From positions 62,001 to 126,000 of the forward strand of contig JBAJFE010000062.1 of the NCBI GenBank assembly GCA_037903355.1: a stretch of DNA of 64,000 bases, written 5' to 3'. This DNA comes from Trichuris trichiura. Its lineage: Eukaryota > Nematoda > Enoplea > Trichinellida > Trichuridae. The position numbers and the translations under genes were made by a program. The first letter of the stretch is position 1, and every line of letters begins with the position of its first letter. This document shows positions 10,559 through 19,782 of this stretch, in pieces. Under the pieces are notes generated by a model. The model saw only the letters and a list, made by a program, of their open reading frames with translations, had not been told where the DNA came from and did not search any database.

Positions 10559-11329
10559 ATGCAGCTATCACTTCCATTTGCCATAGCTATACTCTTCTCC
10601 GCTCTAATGTCTGTAACGGAAGCGGAGGAAAGGAAGAACGTAAGTTTCAGTGCGAATCACAAACTCCATTAAGCAAAATGTTTGCCTCTTTAATTTTATA
10701 ATTTGAATTCTTTGCAAGTCAATGTCAAATTTTTAAAAATACTGCCTAACAACTCTCGCATGCTACTGTCAAATCTTTTTAGCAAGTCACTCCCAGGCCA
10801 ACGTCGACTTGCGGATCGTCGGGTTATTGCTCACAATCGACATTGTCTTGGTACTCCTATGTCGAGTTCCTGCTTTCTTGTCTTAAACGTAAGCTTTTCC
10901 CTTTATCCGACATTGTACTTTATTCTTGGACAAAGAATTCAAAGATTTTCGTAATGTTTAATGTAAAGGGAGAATGCGTTAAGATTTCCACTGCGCAGCA
11001 ATGCGACGTCGCATTTAGCCGTCAAGTAGCTCTATCTTTAGTGTGAGAAAATTTTGTATTAACAAATTAGTAACTTACTGCACAAAAAGTGCGCACGTTA
11101 GCTTACTGTTTATCATGGGCTTCCAAACTAGCCAAAAAAACATAAATCATTTTTAAAGCGACCCGCTGGAGAAAACTTTAGGCACCAAACAAGTTATGAT
11201 TAAGCAGTATGTGCAAATGATAACCATACAGTGCTGTACAACACGCATTCATTTCCCGCTTTACTGTTTGTAGACTTAAAGAGTCTGACTGCGATTTTCG
11301 AAGACAACCCTGGTGAAGTCACTGGATGA
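10559..11329 (+). CDS. Secreted peptide S3, diverged mature region
   Basis: Exons 10559-10639, 10783-10888 and 11274-11329, in phase throughout, for an 81-residue product. The signal peptide exon matches S1 closely (MQLSLPFAIAILFSALMS). The mature exon is 30 bases shorter than in S1 and unlike it: three cysteines remain (C-x5-C-x16-C) and the codon aligned with the third S1 cysteine is TTC. Exon 3 reads past the S1 stop and ends in GEVTG. Introns and the 3-prime flank stay very similar to S1, so change is concentrated in the mature-peptide exon. An odd cysteine number could allow dimers or mark early decay. Confidence 0.6.
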
Positions 11330-12004
11330 AACTGTGAAACCGGAATGTTGGTTTTGTGAAACCATCAGTAAAGCTTCAATCCTTCTTAATGTACTGAATA
11401 GCATTTTAGCATGGCTGTGAAGGAGTGGTTTCCTCTGTTAACTAATATGTGCTGGAAATGGTCTTCAAATGGCGATAGAGTAGTTCAATGTATATTTTAA
11501 ATATTAATAATATTTACCGTTTAAATTGATGAAGCAATCGCGTTTGCGAAGCTGAAAGTGGATATATAACGAAAATGACATGCCGAGAATATTACACAAG
11601 TTGCGTTTATCATTATTTGAAAGAAAGCTTTTTGGGAAACACGGAGAATGACCCCCTTTTGTTTTTCCAATTCTTTTGTTCTGCAGAACTTTTTAGAGCT
11701 TATACTGCTCTGTTATCAGAGCTGACTCGGCTGCAGCAAAAAAGCTGAGATAGTTTTCAAGGAGGTAAAAGGGCGGTTTAAAGGTTAAGAAAGTAAACTA
11801 CCTAAGGAACTGAGACGAAATCGCTAAGGCTGAAAAAATATAAGGCAAGTTGTCAAGTAAATAAATGAAATAAAGCAGGGGACGAAAGCCAATGGATAAA
11901 ATGAACTAAGCGATAAGGTTAAAGAATTCAATTAAAGCTGATGAAGTCTATTTATGACGTTAACGTGGCCAAATCAATTCAAATATTTAATAAGGAGATA
12001 TAAC
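11330..12004. other. S3 3-prime flank and start of unit A4
   Basis: No gene seen. The unit restart is at about 11670. The 5-base target duplication of the Gypsy element (ataac) ends at 12004. Confidence 0.6.
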
Positions 12005-12236
12005 TGTTAAGTCCGCTGGCGTAAGCTTTATTTCTTTGTCAAACGTCACACAGTCGTTGAGCGTAGCTTGCACCTAATTCCCAGCCAACGTTGTTTACGC
12101 GTTGTCGTTTTATAGGACTCGGTTGACCTTGTTAGTTAAATTATGAGTATGTGACAAATATTGTTTTGGGTCGACGAGTAACGACCTAATTGTGATTAAC
12201 AAGGGAAACGAGCATAATATGTTTTGATACACAACA
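12005..12236 (-). repeat. Gypsy 3-prime LTR (232 bases)
   Basis: Begins TGTTAAGTCC and ends ACACAACA on the plus strand, matching 16504-16739. TG...CA termini. Confidence 0.95.
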
Positions 12237-12250
12237 TCCGTCCCCCTCTA
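12237..12250 (-). promoter_or_regulatory. Gypsy polypurine tract
   Basis: Read on the minus strand this is TAGAGGGGGACGGA directly before the 3-prime LTR. It overlaps the gag-pol stop codon. Confidence 0.7.
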
Positions 12251-15200
12251 AGCGACGTAGTCATCTAAATAATGGGGTCGCCGGATGCGTCGCGCTGGCC
12301 TCGCTTGTGCGGTAGGTGAGCTATCGACCAGGCTCTGTCCGTTATCCTCTGGTACATTCGGTAGCGTCCCTTGGCGAGTCGAAGTGTCTGCCTCTTGTTC
12401 TGAATCGCCTTTTGCCCCTCCAACAGGCTCTAGGTTGGGCTCGTATTCCTGATCGTCGCTAGCTGTCCTTCGCGTATCTGTCCATTCGTTTGGTGTGTCG
12501 TCGGTGACCGCTGAGATAGGAGGGCGTTCGTCTCCCCTGGTCCATAGGTGGTCAACGGACCGCCGTACCCGTACGTCCTGGTGGGGCAGTTCTATCCAAT
12601 ATGAACGTGGAGTAATCACTTCTTGTACCACGCCGGCTACCCATTTGGTAGGCGCGCCCGTGTAGAAACTGCGCGCCCAGACGCGATCCCCTACTTGAAA
12701 ACGTCGGGTTTTTCTGTGGGCCTCTGCTTGCAGGTTTTTGTCTTCTTCCTGCTGTACTTTCTCCGTGGACGCTAAGGAATCCGGGTGGAGTCTGTCCAGC
12801 AGTGACCGAGGGCGTCGCCGAAGTAAGATTTCTGCCGGAGAGAGGCCGCTAGTCGAATGGGGCGTTAGTCGGTAGTTTAGCAGGAATCGGCTAAGCTTGA
12901 TTTTCCACTTGTCTTGGGTCATCATGCGCAGGGCTTGTTTTGTAGTGTGTACTACTCGTTCTACTTGGCCGTTGGATGCCGGATGATAAGGTGCTATCCT
13001 GAGGAACTTTATTCGGTTTGCCAAGCAGAACTGGCGGAATGCGGCCGAGTCAAAAGCAGGGCCATTGTCAGAAACCAGCACGTCAGGGAGTCCGTGAACC
13101 GCAAATATCCTTGCCAGCTGGTGGATCGCCTCTCTAGAGTCCATGGACGTTACTTGCTCTACTTCTAACCATTTAGAATGTGAGTCCACGACGAGTAGGT
13201 ACGTTTTCCCTTGGAACGGCCCTGCAAAATCTACGTGAATGCGCGACCAAGGTTGGGGTGTCCAGTTCCAGGCTAGCGGTGGTGCTTTGGGTGGGTCGTT
13301 CCTGTGCTGCTGGCACCCGGAGCAGTTAGCTACCCAAGATTCGATTTCTTCATCTATTCCGGGCCACCACACGTAGCTACGCGCCAAAGCTTTCATGCGC
13401 ACCGTGCCGGGGTGTGCCTGATGTAACACTTTCAGGAGACGGTTCTGCAGTTGCTTAGGGATGATAACTCTTGAGCCCCAAAGCAAACAACCGCGCACCG
13501 CCGACAGCTCGTTCCGGTGCCTAGTGTACTGGGTAAATTCGTCACCCTGGGGACCGGAGGGCCAGCCATGCAAAACCCAGTGCTGCACTCGAGAGAGGAC
13601 CCGGTCCTTACGTGTCAGTCCTGCTACTGTTTTTGCATCAAGCATATTTACCTCATCCGTTTCGTCATCTTCTGTACCCATCATGAGTGCATCTGCAAAT
13701 AGAATTGGGTCCACAAGCTTTTCTCCTGGAGTGTCCGTGTGATCACTCTTATCAGGTAACGGAAGTCGACTTAATCCGTCTGCGTGGCCCATAGCTTTAC
13801 CGCTCCGGTATACTAAGCGGACATCATACGCCGTTAGGAGTAACCTCCAGCGGAGCATTCGAGTTGTCATCACCGCGGGTGTAGGTTTTCCTGTCGCCAG
13901 GAGGCCTAACAATGGTTTGTGATCAGTTAAAGCCGTAAAGTGGCGGCCAAACAGATATTGGTGAAACTTTTTCACGCCATACACTATAGCCAGTGCTTCT
14001 TTGTCTATTTGTGCGTACTTGCGTTCTGTTTTCGACAATGTCCGTGATGCATATGCCACTACTTTCTCTTGACCTCCCTCCACTTGGCTTAGAACAGCGC
14101 CGAGTCCATAGTCAGATGCGTCGCAGGCTAGCAATAGCGGCTTACTACCGTCAAAATGAGCCAAGACTGATCCAGCAGTTAATAACTCTTTTGCTGCCTC
14201 AAATGCAGCTTGTTCTTTGTCGCCCCAATGCCAATTGGACTTCCCTGTGGTGTCCAACAGGCGGTGTAAAGGTTCCAGTACGGTGGCTTTCTTCGGTAGG
14301 AAGGCGGAGTAAAAGTTTAACAATCCTAGAAAGGCCTGAAGCTGCTTCAAGTCCGCAGGTGGAGGAGCCATTTTAATAGCAGCTAGTTTTTCTTCAGTAG
14401 GATGAATACCTTTCTTCGTGATTCTGAAACCCAAAAACTCCATTTCGTTTGTTGCAAAATAGCACTTCTCTTTCTTGAGTCGAAGGCCGTTAGTTTCCAG
14501 CACCTTGAGTACTTGCTCGAGTCGACTATCATGCTCTGCTTCGTTCGGCCCAGTTATCAAGATATCATCCAGATATGGTTTTACTCCGGGAATCCCCTGC
14601 AGAAGGGTCTCCATCAGGCGCTGGAAAATTCCTGGCGCCACATCCACTCCATAAGGCAAGCGTTTCATCCGGCGCAGCCCCTTTGGAGTCGTTAGGGTAA
14701 GTACCTCTGCCGTTTCCTCGTCCAGCGTCAGTTGCTGGTAGGCTTCCGCGAGGTCCAATTTTGAGAACCAAGCGCCTCCACTTAGCGTGACCATCATTTC
14801 AGGTACTGTAGGAAGGGGATAAACGTCCTTCCGGGTGACCAAATTTACCGTTGCACTGTAATCTCCGCATACTCGTATTTCTCCTCCCTTCTTCATAGCT
14901 ATGACGATCGGCGACGCCCAATCAGACCATAAAACTGGCTCTAAGCTCCCGCGTTTGTCGAGACGTTCAATTTCTTGTTTTACCCTGTCAATCAGGGCAA
15001 ACGGGACAGGGCGGCATTTTAAGAAACGAGGTCGTGCCCCAGGAATTAGCTCAATGTGGATAGGTGGCCCTTTGTACCGTCCTAGAGTAGGTTGAAAAAG
15101 ATTAGCGTACTTTTCGACAATTTTGTGCCATCCATTTCCTTTAGGGTTCCTCCTTTCAGAGCTAGTCGAAGCCTGGTGAGCTGGTACATGAAGGCCAATA

Positions 15201-16462
15201 TTAAGTGGGCGAAACCATGCTCTGCCCAAGAATGGTTGCCCACCTTTTCGCAGTACGAATATATCGAGGTCACGTCTGACGTTCCGATACTGGACTCCAG
15301 CTCGAAATGAGCCTAGAACTGTCATGCTTTCTCTTGACCATGTTCTGATGTTCAACGTCGACTTTCGCAACGCTGGCAGGTTACCTTTCCACAACCGGTG
15401 AAACATTTCCTGGCTGATGAGAGTTAAGGCAGATCCGCTGTCTATCTCAAACTCAATTTCTACGTTGTTTACTATCAGTGAGATGGTTGTTACTCGTTCC
15501 ACCGCTGTGTGGCCGGTGATTTCCTCGTTTGTGTTGAACACCGTAATGCTATTTTGCTTGATTGAGAGATCCATCTCTGAGTCAGAGGTGGGCTCGTCTC
15601 CTCGGTGTAATTCTTCAGCCAGCGCATGCACTTCTTTCTGTTGACGCTCACCATTTAAGCGGGCTGAACGTTGGCTAGATGTCGGTGCGGTGGGTGGTAG
15701 GCTGCTGCGGCATGCCCTGCTCACGTGTCCCAGCTTTCCACAGTGATAGCACTGGGAACGTTTAAAACGACAAGTGTCGGGACTGTGACCATTAGCACCA
15801 CATCGCCAACATTTGGTCGGTTCAGAAAATGGTACGTTTTGCCTACTTACCCTAGTTCGACGTTTATTGGCCATAGCGTGGGTGGTGGCTTGCCGCAGAG
15901 GAGCCGAGTGCGAATCTATTAGGTTGGATTGTTCAATGGCAGATTCCCCTGTCAGTGCAGCGTTATACAACTCTTTGATTGTAATCTTCGGGCCACGTAA
16001 CACTCGGCGTCGGGTTGCGCCATCTGACATCCCAATCAAGAATTGATCCTGCAACTGGAAATCTATTCGATCACCAACGGTCGGCGCCGCTTCAAATTGG
16101 CACCGTCCTGCTAGACGTCGAAGGTTAGCCATAAACGTCGCTACGGATTCTCCTGGCAGTTGTTTCCTGCTGTAGAATTCTGCTCGAGCGGGGTAAACAC
16201 CTGGAATCGGGTCGAATCTTGTACGAACCGCTTCAACAAGCTCATCAAAGGACTTCGTGTCAGGCTTTTCAGGGGCGACTGCTTCTTTGACGAGCCTATA
16301 TAAGGCGGGACCGCAGTAGGTGAACAGTAGACTGCGGAGACGCGCCACTGGGAGATTGTTCGCTTCAGCGAAGAATCCTAATCGCTCTATCCAATCTTCC
16401 CAGCCGTCTATGCCCGCAGTCAAGTCGAACGCTTCAAGAGAACCGTTATATGGCTTTGTCAT
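12248..16462 (-). CDS. Gypsy gag-pol polyprotein, 1404 residues, intact
   Basis: A single frame encodes gag and pol. Gag fills roughly residues 1-215. Two zinc knuckles (CWRCGANGHSPDTC and CYHCGKLGHVSRAC) lie near 218-252. The aspartic protease active site DSGS is near residue 341. Reverse transcriptase has the YLDD box near 630. RNase H has the DASDYGLGAVL motif near 777. Integrase shows the H-H-C-C zinc site near 1010-1055 and the catalytic D-D-E residues in HVDFAG, VSDNGPAF and NGQVERV. There is no frameshift between gag and pol. The order RT-RNase H-integrase and the integrase type mark it as Ty3/Gypsy, similar to elements known in nematodes. No envelope gene is present. Confidence 0.95.
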   Translation of the reverse strand: MTKPYNGSLEAFDLTAGIDGWEDWIERLGFFAEANNLPVARLRSLLFTYCGPALYRLVKEAVAPEKPDTKSFDELVEAVRTRFDPIPGVYPARAEFYSRKQLPGESVATFMANLRRLAGRCQFEAAPTVGDRIDFQLQDQFLIGMSDGATRRRVLRGPKITIKELYNAALTGESAIEQSNLIDSHSAPLRQATTHAMANKRRTRVSRQNVPFSEPTKCWRCGANGHSPDTCRFKRSQCYHCGKLGHVSRACRSSLPPTAPTSSQRSARLNGERQQKEVHALAEELHRGDEPTSDSEMDLSIKQNSITVFNTNEEITGHTAVERVTTISLIVNNVEIEFEIDSGSALTLISQEMFHRLWKGNLPALRKSTLNIRTWSRESMTVLGSFRAGVQYRNVRRDLDIFVLRKGGQPFLGRAWFRPLNIGLHVPAHQASTSSERRNPKGNGWHKIVEKYANLFQPTLGRYKGPPIHIELIPGARPRFLKCRPVPFALIDRVKQEIERLDKRGSLEPVLWSDWASPIVIAMKKGGEIRVCGDYSATVNLVTRKDVYPLPTVPEMMVTLSGGAWFSKLDLAEAYQQLTLDEETAEVLTLTTPKGLRRMKRLPYGVDVAPGIFQRLMETLLQGIPGVKPYLDDILITGPNEAEHDSRLEQVLKVLETNGLRLKKEKCYFATNEMEFLGFRITKKGIHPTEEKLAAIKMAPPPADLKQLQAFLGLLNFYSAFLPKKATVLEPLHRLLDTTGKSNWHWGDKEQAAFEAAKELLTAGSVLAHFDGSKPLLLACDASDYGLGAVLSQVEGGQEKVVAYASRTLSKTERKYAQIDKEALAIVYGVKKFHQYLFGRHFTALTDHKPLLGLLATGKPTPAVMTTRMLRWRLLLTAYDVRLVYRSGKAMGHADGLSRLPLPDKSDHTDTPGEKLVDPILFADALMMGTEDDETDEVNMLDAKTVAGLTRKDRVLSRVQHWVLHGWPSGPQGDEFTQYTRHRNELSAVRGCLLWGSRVIIPKQLQNRLLKVLHQAHPGTVRMKALARSYVWWPGIDEEIESWVANCSGCQQHRNDPPKAPPLAWNWTPQPWSRIHVDFAGPFQGKTYLLVVDSHSKWLEVEQVTSMDSREAIHQLARIFAVHGLPDVLVSDNGPAFDSAAFRQFCLANRIKFLRIAPYHPASNGQVERVVHTTKQALRMMTQDKWKIKLSRFLLNYRLTPHSTSGLSPAEILLRRRPRSLLDRLHPDSLASTEKVQQEEDKNLQAEAHRKTRRFQVGDRVWARSFYTGAPTKWVAGVVQEVITPRSYWIELPHQDVRVRRSVDHLWTRGDERPPISAVTDDTPNEWTDTRRTASDDQEYEPNLEPVGGAKGDSEQEADTSTRQGTLPNVPEDNGQSLVDSSPTAQARPARRIRRPHYLDDYVA

Positions 16463-16490
16463 TGTGGGTCTCCTGCGCAGAAGTTCAGTG

Positions 16491-16502
16491 TCCTCGTCGC
16501 CA
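16491..16502 (-). promoter_or_regulatory. Gypsy primer-binding site
   Basis: Read on the minus strand, TGGCGACGAGGA starts one base inside the 5-prime LTR. The TGG start matches a tRNA CCA end. The tRNA species was not determined. Confidence 0.6.
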
Positions 16503-16503
16503 A

Positions 16504-16739
16504 TGTTAAGTCCGCTGGCGTAAGCTTTATTTCTTTGTCAAACGTCACACAGTCGTTGAGCGTAGCTTGCACCTAATTCCCAGAAGTCCAACGTTGTTTA
16601 CGCGTTGTCCTTTTATAGGACTCGGTTGACCTTGTTAGTTAAATTCTGAGTATGTTACAAATATTGTTTTGGGTCGACGAGTAACGACCTAATTGTGATT
16701 AACAAGGGAAACGAGCATAATATGTTTTGATACACAACA
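16504..16739 (-). repeat. Gypsy 5-prime LTR (236 bases)
   Basis: Same sequence as the LTR at 12005-12236, with an extra 'aagt' and three base differences. Confidence 0.95.
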
Positions 16740-16876
16740 ATAACGTGCGTAGAAACACAGCCAGTTGGCAGTTCAGAAAACGTATGACCCATTACATTAC
16801 TCAACTTTCAAAGCATGTTGATATGCCTTATGGTATTCTGTTAAAACTGAACTGTTTGCAGCAAAATGGTGTGTGA

Positions 16877-17092
16877 TTACTGAAATTCGAATAAAGCGAT
16901 TATGTTTCCTTGTGCCTTATACTATATGACGACGAGCAGTGGTGCCAACGAGCGGATATAAAGTTCGCAATATACGCAGAGGCTTACGGTTTTCTGGTAG
17001 TCGTCAAGAAGTCGTTTAAGTACTGTTTTCATTCTCTGCCTTGAGAAGAACACGCTATTTCCTTTCCAAGATGTCACAAAGACAACAACCAT
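16877..17092 (-). CDS. Family X small protein, copy X3 (hypothetical)
   Basis: Exons 17092-16988 and 16921-16877 with a 66-base intron; 49 residues. The sequence starts MVVVFVTSW and keeps SRQRMKTVLKRLL. The unspliced frame meets TAG at the end of the intron, so the intact reading depends on splicing. This is the strongest hint that the intron is real. Function unknown. Confidence 0.4.
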
Positions 17093-17972
17093 TGTTAGAG
17101 CCCACCCTAAGAACAGTCCTACATTCCTTATTTAAGAACATAAGTCAATGTTTGAGCCAATCTGATTTTGATTTAAGGTAGAGAAAAAGACAAGTTCCAC
17201 TTGAACTGAAGCGATTGAGTTTGCTCCAAAACCTCGTGTGGTCTAACGTTATGGAATTAGTTATTTTTGAAAAAAAGCACACTTCACTGGCACTTGTAGT
17301 GTGGGAAAGAAAACAGCCGAGTTCCCATTGTCAAAAGCTTGCCTTTTTTGTGCATTACTTTAGCTTGAATTGGTTACTGCAAGTATGTGTTATAATGCGG
17401 TCTAGTACCCGTTCGGCATAATCAAACAAAGGCAGTTGCGAAAAAGGTTATTGATAGATTTGCAACGGTGGGAAGGAGGACTCCCGAGTTGACGCTTAAA
17501 AGCCAAATTCGGCTGCCGTTTGAACTTTTATAAAATGTATGGAATCCTTATAAACAATAAAACGTTTCGTACTCAACGAGCCTTTTAAGCAATATTGTTT
17601 AATTTCTGGTCACTTTAAAACAACAGATTAGCAGGATGTATCGCGCCCGTAGCAGGACTTTTAAAGCGTCCGAGAAGAAGAAAATTTTCTAATGCATTTT
17701 GCTATTCTTTCCGCCGGGTTGTTCGCCATGTATTAAACGCTGCTGGAAAGTCGTTGGATCAGCTGCCGACAAGGTATTAGTTAAATTTTCAACACAATCA
17801 AAGGTTACTGTATCAGTTCATACCTGAAAACTGTAAATTTGAAAGAAATATTTCAAACTGCATGTATATGCGGAAAAAACAAATGTTGACTCCTTATATG
17901 GCGCTCCAGCTGGCAATACAGCATCAGTTCTCTGCTAATTAATTCTATTCATTAAATATTGGCCACTTTAGA
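17093..17972. other. Non-coding part of unit A4
   Basis: Matches 690-1560 of unit A1. No preserved frame was seen. Confidence 0.6.
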
Positions 17973-18858
17973 ATGACCCTGATCCAAAGCATTGGTCCAA
18001 AAGAATCGGTTGCGTATTTAGTGCCGTTTCTATGGTTGGGAGGATTTATTTTTATCAGCCTGTTGTCCATCACATGCTGTCGATGGCGTAGATCAGCGTG
18101 CTGTAAGAAAAAGGAAGATTCAGAAGTGCATGTTGAACTGGAAATTCAGTCGCCAGCCAGTCCAGCTACACCGGTTGCAAGCAAGCCCTCACCAGCGATC
18201 AGTCCGGAATCACCGTCACCTATGGACAAACGTATGCGTGAGATAGTAAAACCTAAGCAAGGTTGGTACGACCCCAGAGCCGGCAATGCTAGGGCGGATT
18301 CTGAAATGGAAACCATGCGCAAGATCCCTTCGATAGCCGAGGTTAAACAAGGTAACTGTTGGTTATTTTACTAAATCTGCTAATCATCAAAAGTTCTTAT
18401 TTTTTCCTACATAAATAATATTGGCAAAAAACTAAAGGTGCAATACAAATACGGTTAAGAAAATTGACTGCCACGCATTATACCACTCATGAACTGTTCA
18501 AAACATATTAACATTTTAACATCAAAATTCTAATAAAATCATGCTGCTTTGTCTGCGCAGTCAGATGTTACTCTGTACACCATTAAGTGTTATTTGTCTC
18601 TTTCCCGCCAACAGCTTAAACAGTCACAGTTTTCGAGTTCGATTAACGGCAATTAAATAACTAAGATTTGAAGCCCATCATTAATAGCAATTTTAGATTA
18701 CAATTGTTTAAAAGCTGTTATATAGATATACTCCTTTTGAGAAGTCTCATTGTTGTACCTCGCTTTCAGAAGAGAAAAAGCCGGCAAAAGTTAAAAGCGG
18801 AGCAAAAGATTATGAAACTATGGTGAACATCGGATCTGATATTTGGAATCCGAAATAA
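17973..18858 (+). CDS. Small single-pass membrane protein with cysteine/basic cytoplasmic stretch
   Basis: Two exons, 17973-18351 and 18770-18858, joining in phase (GTAACT donor, CTTTCAG acceptor) to about 155 residues. A short N-terminus (MTLIQSIGPKESVAYL) precedes one membrane segment (roughly residues 14-35, rich in L, F, I and ending SITCC). This is followed by a juxtamembrane basic cysteine cluster (RWRRSACCKKK), a likely palmitoylation-type site by analogy, then an acidic and proline-rich tail with QGWYDPRAG. The C-terminus is lysine-rich and ends SDIWNPK. The strong positive charge after the membrane segment suggests the tail is cytoplasmic. A decayed copy is at 1570-1880. No family is recognised. 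Confidence 0.6.
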
Positions 18859-19729
18859 AGGATAATGTAGCAGATAAAGACTCAATCCTCACGTAACATG
18901 ATGGCACCATCCTTACTGTCACTTCGCCCCAAATAACTGCGACATTCATAAAACTGCATGGTTTCTCTAGTTACGATAATTTTCCTATTTTTTCTGTATG
19001 GGTGTTAAACGAGCAGATGAACTTTCGAATTAAGTTCCAATTCTTCTGTCACGGAGTAATGGAATCTTTAAAGCAGTAATAATATCTTCCAGCTAACCGC
19101 AAGCGTCCATAGGTAATCGTTTTACCGATTACCTAGCTGTTTGTATTAACAGTAATTAAAACGAGGCATTAACGCTTATATCAGACATAGAAAAGTCAAT
19201 ACTGCTTTCAGGGACCTGAAATGATGCCGCGTGGCTCCTAAGTCTTTTACCTTATAGACGCTGATTAGCATAACACGCAAAACCAGTACCACAACGATAA
19301 ATTTGCATATGCATCAAACCAAGAAAAAAATTTGTGTTCAGTTGCAGCAGCCTTGCAGATAAGGTTGTCGCTTACGTTACTTTACTATTCGTCATTTTCA
19401 ACGAGATAATCATCTTGTTCGCCAGACGTTCTAACATCAAGTGCGCCGGTGAAGAAGCTTAAAAAAGCTTATTGCCAAACCGCTCTCCTACTCTCGACAG
19501 ATTTGTGCAAATCGTTCGCAAAAAATTTATTAACGTTAATCGCGTGATTCATCATTACCAAACTTTCACGTGCAGCACATCAGCCTCGGCAAGAGCTCCT
19601 CTTTGTTTGCAGAACAATAGGTACATGCCTGAATCCACTCGCTTGCCTTAGTGCAACTGGAAAAACTCATTAAAAATGAAGGTGCAACATCTAACGCCGA
19701 TGCACTATATGTATTCGGCACGAGACGAT
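18859..19729. other. Intergenic
   Basis: No gene, repeat or element recognised. A+T-rich spacer between the A array and the WAP cluster. Only an imperfect inverted repeat near 19110-19135 was noticed. Confidence 0.5.
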
Positions 19730-19730
19730 T

Positions 19731-19741
19731 GTATATATAAA
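19731..19741 (+). promoter_or_regulatory. TATA box of the WAP gene
   Basis: TATATATAAAT lies about 45 bases before the ATG at 19783. Confidence 0.55.
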
Positions 19742-19782
19742 TACATATACGCAATGAACATGTGCGATAGTCATAGTTAACA

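Larger units (their letters stand above)
12005..16739 (-). mobile_element. Complete Ty3/Gypsy LTR retrotransposon
   Basis: A 4735-base element in minus orientation: LTRs at both ends, one gag-pol frame, a primer-binding site next to the 5-prime LTR and a purine tract next to the 3-prime LTR. The flanking 5-base target duplication is ataac (12000-12004 and 16740-16744). The LTRs differ by three substitutions and one 4-base indel, so the insertion is young. The undamaged gag-pol frame suggests it could be active. Confidence 0.95.
1..18400. repeat. Array of diverged tandem units A1-A4
   Basis: The same sequence recurs at about 1, 4442, 8613 and 11670 (shared text such as the stretch around 'gagcttatcatg' followed by 'cagagctgatt'). 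Unit lengths differ because of insertions and deletions: A2 contains a Copia fragment, A3 has lost the membrane-protein locus, A4 contains a Gypsy element. Each complete unit holds family X (minus), a membrane-protein gene (plus) and family S (plus). Non-coding parts of A1 and A3 around the S gene are nearly identical between 3840-4300 and 11045-11540, which points to recent duplication or gene conversion. Confidence 0.85.

Noticed and set aside
12914..15310. Many plus-strand frames of 60-130 codons
   Set aside because: They are shadows of the intact Gypsy gag-pol gene on the minus strand.
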